DNA from: Prasinococcaceae sp. CCMP 1430
Taxonomy: Eukaryota > Prasinodermophyta > Palmophyllophyceae > Prasinococcales > Prasinococcaceae
Length of the DNA stretch: 46,824 bases
Assembly: GCA_013416795.1 (NCBI GenBank)
Contig: RQSC01000032.1
Location: 278,897-325,720 of the forward strand
Reading direction: 5' to 3'
The position numbers and the translations under genes were made by a program. The notes under the pieces were generated by a model. The model made no database searches. It saw only the letters and a program-made list of their open reading frames with translations, and was not told where the DNA came from. Below, in pieces: positions 41,361-46,824 of the stretch (its first letter is position 1; every line of letters begins with the position of its first letter).

Positions 41361-42186
41361 TTAGTTGGCCTTGGCCTTGCCGGTCGACGGCTTGCGGTCG
41401 AAGAGGAACACGAAGAGACCAGCAACCAGCAGCGAGAACTGGAGGACGAGCGCCTCCGGCTTGTCGCCCATGGCGGTCATGTGGAAGTGGATCGCTCCGG
41501 CCATGAGGGAGGTCAGGATGAACGCTCCCGCCTCGGGATTAACCCAGAGGAGGAAGTAACCAAGCAGCTCGGCCGCGCCGATGATCTTCATCATCTGATA
41601 GTTGTTGGATTCGTCGCACGCGAATGCGAAGTCGTCCGGCAAGGGGAGGCCCGCTTCGCGCAGCTGGCCGAGAACGCCGTTGCCCCAGGGCGCCCACCCG
41701 TGCTCGCACCACGCTTTCTGCTCCGCCGTGTTTGCTGTGCACCCGAATGGCGCGGCGTTCGCATTTGGTGGAGGGGTGATAGTGTGAGGTGGGGAATGGG
41801 ACCGTGTCAGCGCCGCCGCACGCGTACCACATACCAATCACGCCCGCGAGCGCGCACACGCATACGAGCACGCGCACGCTCGTACGCAGCAGGTCGCGCT
41901 GGAGCGGCCGCTGCAAGCGCATGCTTGCGGCACCTCGCGGCAGGGACACAGGGGTCATGATGGAACGGCGGCCTGCCTATCCGCACACCCGCCTGCGCCC
42001 CGCGCCGCCCCCGCCCGCGCGCCACGCACCGCTCGGCGCACAGTCGCCCGGCTGGCCGATCGCCACCGGGCACAGCGGCGCGTCGCAGCCGAGCACTGGC
42101 ATCTCGTACTTGCACGCCGCGCTGCGCAGGTAGATGCCCAGCGGCACGAGCTTTAGGACGACCAGGAGCATTCCCTTCATGCCCAT
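41361..42186 (-). CDS. Small multipass membrane protein, DoxX/TMEM35-like
   Basis: Exon 1 (42030-42186) starts MGMKGMLLVVLKLVPLGIYLRSAACKYEM, a likely first membrane helix. It ends DCAPS before a GTGCGT donor and joins in phase at 41734 (gcacag acceptor), giving ANTAEQKAWCEHGWAPWG. The rest has MKIIGAAELLGYFLLWVNP, AGAFILTSLMAGAIHFHM and PEALVLQFSLLVAGLFVFLF, three further helices, ending in a basic KPSTGKAKAN tail. The product is 176 residues. The helix pattern and the IGAAELLG and AIHFHM motifs resemble DoxX-like/TMEM35 families, but similarity is modest. The loop after helix 1 has several Cys and may be disulfide-bonded. Confidence 0.72.
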
Positions 42187-42253
42187 GGCTGCGGCCGGTG
42201 GGTGGGTAGGAGGGGGGGGGCTGTCAGGCAAGTGTGCTGCGGACCAGGAGCGT

Positions 42254-42308
<55 letters not shown>

Positions 42309-42666
42309 GCTGCCGCGCGCGCCAAGTGTGGCGGTGCCCGCACAAAAAGCGCGCGCTGGCGGCTCCACCGCAGGCCGGGTTCGAACCCGCACGCTAGACC
42401 CGGGCGCGCGCCCAGTACATCGGCCCTTGCGTTCGTACGAACCTGGTATAGTGCGCGCACCCCCGGGGTGCAGAGCGCATGAGTCTCAGCAGACTGTGGC
42501 TTGGCGAGCACTAGGAGCTAGCAGATAATTTTAAACCCTATATGATAAACCGAAAGAGATCGCAACCGAAACTTCCGTACGTTGTCATGTGTCGGTGGGA
42601 GGCGTCGCCGCGCCACAGCTGCACAGCAGGGGGGCGTGCGGGGGTGGGCGGGGTGGGTGGGTGAGG
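42187..42666. promoter_or_regulatory. Bidirectional promoter region with poly-G tract
   Basis: A 480-bp head-to-head spacer between the DoxX-like gene and the Ala-rich gene. It contains an uninterrupted G run (about 42257-42307), a GGGTTCGAACCC palindrome (42377-42388) and TTTTAAACCCTATATGATAAACC (telo-box-like, 42529 onward). No RNA gene is supported. Confidence 0.5.
42257..42307. repeat. Poly-G homopolymer of about 50 bp
   Basis: A pure G run of about 50 bases, about 70 bp upstream of the DoxX-like start codon (poly-C on that gene's coding strand). The exact length is uncertain. Confidence 0.9.
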
Positions 42667-43824
42667 ATGGCGGCCGCGGCGTGCGGACATCGTTGGGAGC
42701 CGCCGGAACTGGCGCCCGCGCGGCGGGGGCCGCCGCGGCAGCACGCGGCGGGCGCCGCCGGCAAGGGCGACGGCGGTGGCGGCGGACGCCGACCCGCCGG
42801 ACTGGTGGCTCGCGGCGGCCGCAGAAGCCGACGCCTACGCGTCAGCAGCAGCCGCTGTGACGTCGCGGGTGGTGGACGGCGACGACATTGTCGCGGACGT
42901 CGCTGCGATCATGGCTGCCGCCGCCGAGCGCGGTGAATTTGAGGAGGGCGACACCGATACGCTACTGGGTGCCGCGGGCAGCGATGCGGTAGCAGCGGCT
43001 GCCGACGCGGCTGCGGCCGCCCTTGCAGATGCTGGTGGTGGCGAAGAGCTCCAGTCGGCTCTCTTCGCCTCTGCCGCGGCGTGGCTCCTCGAGCGCGCGA
43101 TTGACACCGAGGCAGGGGCAGAATCGCCCTCCAGTGCCGACGAGCGTCCCGCTGTCGGCGCTGACGAGGACATTGCGCTGGCCGAATCGATTGCGACCGA
43201 CCTGATTGCTGAGAACGACAGGTCAAGCGGTGCGGAAGGGGTGGGCGGCAGCGAAGAGGCTTCGTCGCAAGACCGGGTCGCAGCAGACCCAGTCGAGGGG
43301 TCCATTGCAGGCGTGAGGCGCTCCGCCGCGGCGCTCGCAGCACTGCTCGGGGTGAAAGGCGCCGCTGCCGCCTACATCTGCGCAGCGGTGGGGTGCGGAA
43401 GCGCCGCATCCGCCCTCGCGCGCGCTGCGCTGCTGTCGACTATCGCTGAGGAAGGCGCAGAGGACGCGCGCCGCCAAGCGGCCGCCGAGGCCGTCTCCGC
43501 TGCTGGTGCGTGGCCCGCCCGTGTACGCACGTGCGTGCGCGCGCGTGCGTGCCATTGTCTGGGGCCACGACTAACTGCGCGCGACGCCTCCTCTCGCACA
43601 CCACCCTTGCCATCCCAGCACACATGCCACCGCTCGAAGAACACATCCAGGCTGCTACCGCCAACCTCATGCCATACCTCGGCGATGACGCATCTGTCGC
43701 TAAGGAGCGTGCCGCCAGCATTGCCGCCGAGGCGGAGCTAACCGCCGCAAAGGGCACGGCCGGCGCGGCTGACGAGGCCAACGCCGCTGTCGCTGCGGTG
43801 CGCGCCATGCTCGGGATGGAATGA
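42667..43824 (+). CDS. Ala-rich helical protein of unknown function
   Basis: Modelled as three exons: 42667-42680 (ATG), 42742-43505 and 43619-43824. The introns are GTGCGG...GCAG (61 nt) and GTGCGT...CCAG (113 nt), and the total is 327 residues in frame. The main exon has no ATG before residue 40, so a start exon is needed. The product begins near ADPPDWWLAAAAEADAY and is mostly acidic, Ala-rich helix (VVDGDDIVADVAAIMAAAAERGEFEEGD, ALAALLGVKGAAAAYICAAVG). It ends AHMPPLEEHIQAATANLMPYLGDD...AVAAVRAMLGME. No family is recognised. TGTAAATAATCG lies about 155 bp after the stop. Confidence 0.6.
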
Positions 43825-44157
43825 CGGGCGCGAGGGCAAGCGCGCGGCAGGTGGCAGCTCCCAATCAGTATCACTGTTGGTTCGTGAGAGGCCCTCTTAC
43901 TTGCGCACGCTCGCGCGCGCGCAGAGGTGACGAGGGCGCCAAAAAAAAGGGCAATGCTCTTGCGAAGTCGCCGCCGAATTCTGTAAATAATCGAAACGCG
44001 CTCCTCGGTGTTATTCGTTCCGTTTGTCGCGTTCCACGTCCAATCGCGATAAGTCCCTCCTGGTAGTTTGTATGTGCGCCGTGCCGAGCTGGAGCGCTGC
44101 AGCTGCGGCGTAGCCGGATCATCAATGCGCTGATCTGCACCGCGCGGCGTGTGGCAG
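43825..44157. other. Convergent spacer, Ala-rich gene / nucleotidyltransferase
   Basis: A 333-bp tail-to-tail spacer. It has an A-run (about 43941-43948), an AT-rich stretch with TGTAAATAATCG (about 43981) and little else. No gene is seen. Confidence 0.45.
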
Positions 44158-45215
44158 CTACAACGAGGGGAAGTCGTCCACCCTCATCTCGAACGCCCGC
44201 TGCGCCGCCCGCTTGCTCGCCTTCGCCCGGCGGTCGGCCAGCGCGCCGTTCTCCCCCCTGGATGATGCAGTGGTGAGCGGCTCGCGCGACTTGGGATGCG
44301 ATGCCGAGCCCATGATCTGCGCGACTGTAGGCGGACGCCGAGCGGCGGCCGCGCGCTGTGCCCACGACACGGGCACCTGTGAGTCCGCGTCGGATCCGGC
44401 AGAGCCCACACTGCCCTCGGACGCGGCGCTGTCGGACACGACGCTCCCGTTGACGGACGGCCCGATGGGCAACGGCAGGCTCTCGACCGCCCCCGCGTCG
44501 CTGCTGGCCTCGCTGCGGCACATTTCCGGCCACGCGGCACCCAGATCATTAATTACCCCCGGCCAGCCCTGCTGCGATCCACCCAGCGACGCCGCCCCCG
44601 TGACTGCCTCGCCCACCTCGCTCGACGCAGAGCTGCCCGGGCACGCACCGCCGTCGCTCCCCGCGGTCGATGGCGCACTGCTGCTGAGGCTCAGGCCGTC
44701 AGAGCCGGTAAACGGCAGTGGCGGCAGCACGGACGTCTCATCGTCCTCATCCCGCGTCTTGGACGACTGCAGTATGTTGCTGTATGTCGCTGAGACGGGC
44801 GCGGCCGGCTGGGGAGCCGCATCGAAGTCGAGCTCCTTGCTCACGCGCTTGGGCGAGCGTCGGGCGACGTTCAGCCATACGCCCGCAGGAGCAGCGGCGC
44901 TTTGAAGCGAGTCATCCCCGTTCGCGGGCGCGGCCGCCTCCTCTTCGCCATCATCGCGCGCCTGCACAAACGCCATGGGCGTCTCCGCCCGCTCCCAGCC
45001 CTCAGGGGTGCCACGCTGCGCCTCCTTCGCGAGCTCCGCGGCGCTCTGTCGCGGATGCGCCTTCAGCGCCGCCGGCACCACCTTGGCCGCAGCCAGCTGC
45101 GCCCAGGTGCCCGAGATCTCTTTCTTCTCCTTCGTCGGACTGCTGCCCACAGTGGGGAAGAGGCCGCGCCGCACCGGCACCTGTGCAGCGCTCACGCTGT
45201 CGACGGCGGCCGCGT

Positions 45216-45256
<41 letters not shown>

Positions 45257-46425
45257 TCGCCCAGCTCCTGCGCGTTGATCGATGGCGGCCGCTTCTTCTC
45301 ACCCGTCGGCGACAGTCCCAGCGACGGCATGCTGCTCGACGCGCTCGTCCGCACAGGGCGCGGTGGCAAGTTGTTCTTGGCGCTGAAGCGCGCGGCGCGT
45401 GCCTGCACGAACGACGGGGCGTTGGCCGCCACGTCGTCGACGCCACCCATCTCAACGCGCTCCTCCTCGTCCGCTTGCGACGCGTGCTGCCTGCAGCGCC
45501 TCAGCGTCGAGGCGAAAAAGCTGCCCTCGAGCTCGGCCGCCACGTCCAGCCCCGCCGGGCCGCTCAGGCAGCGGCTCAGCCACCTGTTGCCAGCGGCGAA
45601 CGCGCGCCGGATGCGGTACATGTTTGACTTGCTCACGCTACGCCCGAGGTTGTTGAACGGCAGCAGAGGGTCCACGATATTAACCTGCTTCCACCTGAAG
45701 CTCTTGCGATCCGAGGTGCCCGCCTTGGACGAGTCGGTGCCGTCGCTCGTGTGATCGGCGGCACAGCCAGGCAGCACTGCGTACTTGGCCGCTGCCTCCT
45801 TGAGGAACGTGCCAAGCCCCGGCAGCCCACGCGCGCCCTCCACCAGTCCCGGTGGGCCGAGCGGCTCGCCGTCCTCGCCGCCGACCGCCACCGGCCCGGC
45901 GAGCGAGATGCCGCGCGCCTCCCAGTCGAACGTCGCAAAGTACCCAAGCATCGCGTGCAGCACGTCGAGGGGCGTCTCCAGGCCCTCCCCGAAGTGGTTG
46001 AAGGTATACAGCACGAGCGTCTCGATCGCGTAGGTCGAGAGCAGCGCGTGGTGCGCGCCCAGCACCCGGCTCTCGTAGAAGCACCATGACTTGACGAGCA
46101 GCACGCTGCGCTTGAACAGGTTGTCGCGCCCGATGAACTCGTCCGCGGCGTCCAGGAAGAGCAGCCCACACAGCCCCCCGGCGCTGTTGACGCTGACGTC
46201 GACCACCAGGTCCTCCACTTCGATCTTCACCAGCTTCACCTCTGCGTTGATGAGCGTCACCTGCCCCAGCGAGAACGGCGGGTTGGACAGCCGCGCGCGC
46301 TCCACCGCCTGCACGAGCCGCTGCGCCCAGCCCTCGGGCGCGCGCGCCTCCGGAAACACCGCTGTCAAGTCAACGTCGCCGTCCGGCAGGAAGCACTTCA
46401 GCGGCACCGACCCGAACGCGAACAC
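44158..46425 (-). CDS. Plant-type nucleotidyltransferase (PAP/OAS1-like), 5' exon off window
   Basis: A DNA polymerase beta-like nucleotidyltransferase of the plant PAP/OAS1 family, related to non-canonical poly(A)/poly(U) polymerases. The exon begins at 46425 after a TAG acceptor. FAFGSVPLKCFLPDGDVDLT carries the GS motif and catalytic Asp17/Asp19, with the third Asp in LVVDVSVN (residue 76). LINAEVKLVKIEVEDLVVDV, GGLCGLLFLDAADEFIGRDNLFKRSVLLVKSWCFYESRVLGAHHALLSTYAIETLVLY and GYFATFDWEARGISLAGPV match plant members in order. The roughly 500-residue disordered tail has an Ala-Gly run, two [ST]WAQxAAA motifs and ends DDFPSL. The N-terminal helices that usually precede FAFGS are beyond the window. 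Confidence 0.88.
45218..45257. repeat. Hexanucleotide repeat CGCGCC inside the nucleotidyltransferase
   Basis: About six perfect units of GCGCCC/CGCGCC encode an Ala-Gly run (GAGAGAGAGAGA) in the disordered tail of the nucleotidyltransferase. It is probably a variable coding minisatellite. Confidence 0.75.
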
Positions 46426-46824
46426 CTACGAGCGCGAAGTGGGCAGGATGGGGGGGGGGGGGAGGGACTCGGTCAGCGGCGGCGGGGTCTACGGAGCGAG
46501 CGCGAGCTCCAGCAGCGCCGTTTGCGGCGGGCGCGAGCCCACGCAGAGCTCGCAACAGGGCCCGCGCCCTCCGTGTGCTCGCGGCCCCACGGCCGCCGTT
46601 CAAACCGCTCCGCGCCTGCGGCAGCGCGGCGCGCTCGCGCGCGCCGGCGGCGCAGCGGCGGCTGTGAAGAGCGCGCCCTCCTCTTCGCCACCGCCTTCTC
46701 CGTTCGCACGGCAGCGCCACGGCGCGGGTGGAGGGAGGGCGAGGGCGAGGGCGCAGGAACCAGCGAGGGCGGCACGCCTCTGCGCCGCCGCGCACGCCAC
46801 CCGCCCCCCCCCCAAAAAAAAAAA
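46426..46824 (-). other. Probable intron of the nucleotidyltransferase gene
   Basis: Sequence upstream of the exon at 46425 on the minus strand. A long C run (plus-strand G, about 46450-46461) just before the TAG acceptor is a good pyrimidine tract. Arg-rich open frames here show no match to the N-terminal helices expected for the family, so this is read as intron. The window ends in a run of C then A. Confidence 0.5.

Noticed and set aside
41204-41425. Minus-strand helical frame ending AAEAAEL past the DoxX-like stop
   Set aside because: It has no ATG linked to a promoter and no splice path from a neighbour in phase. It is probably the 3' untranslated region.
42377-42388. GGGTTCGAACCC resembling a tRNA T-arm
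   Set aside because: With a 7-nt T-loop the stem mispairs on both strands, and no acceptor, D or anticodon arm is found around it. It is a palindrome only.

Overview
The window is nuclear DNA from a very GC-rich, gene-dense microalga, most likely a green (prasinophyte-grade) alga. The evidence is plastid-related genes (Tic22, a starch synthase IV-like enzyme, a CRY-DASH, a cyanobacterial-type F420-ligase-like protein, a plastid-type methyltransferase), plant-like versions of PABPN1 and MED12, spliceosomal introns, plant-type telomeric motifs (AAACCCTA), and TGTAA near several gene ends, as in green-algal polyadenylation signals. The species cannot be named from sequence alone. There is no prokaryotic operon, CRISPR array, phage or transposon.

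Layout. About 20 genes nearly alternate in strand, giving repeated head-to-head and tail-to-tail pairs with short spacers (as little as 37 bp between stops). In order: SRP9 (+), a P4-ATPase relic (-), a SAM methyltransferase (-), Tic22 (+), symplekin (-), FAM136A (+), an F420-ligase-like protein (-), MED12 (-), a MEKHLA-domain protein (+), a disordered protein running into a 308-bp N gap (-), a TPR-MMS19 fusion (+), TBC1D19 (-), ecdysoneless/ECD (+), a PSI/FG-GAP/UnbV membrane protein (-), CRY-DASH (+), starch synthase IV-like (-), RAD54 (+), PABPN1 (-), a DoxX/TMEM35-like membrane protein (-), an Ala-rich unknown (+), and a nucleotidyltransferase/poly(A) polymerase-like protein (-). Exon-intron models were built by hand from reading phase, family conservation and splice sites. 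Most introns begin GTGCG and end CAG.

The genes are mostly housekeeping and do not form one pathway. Themes recur: mRNA 3'-end processing (symplekin, PABPN1, poly(A) polymerase-like), DNA repair (RAD54, MMS19, CRY-DASH) and plastid biology.

The most interesting observations are these. CRY-DASH has a duplicated 20-nt exon in which exactly one copy must be used, swapping Trp for Val at a position homologous to a photolyase substrate-cavity residue. MMS19 is fused to an N-terminal TPR domain carrying an apparently complete Hsp90/Hsp70 carboxylate clamp. The UnbV protein has a frameshift and an in-frame TGA followed by an open Cys/Lys-rich tail. Telo-box-like motifs sit in most head-to-head promoters.
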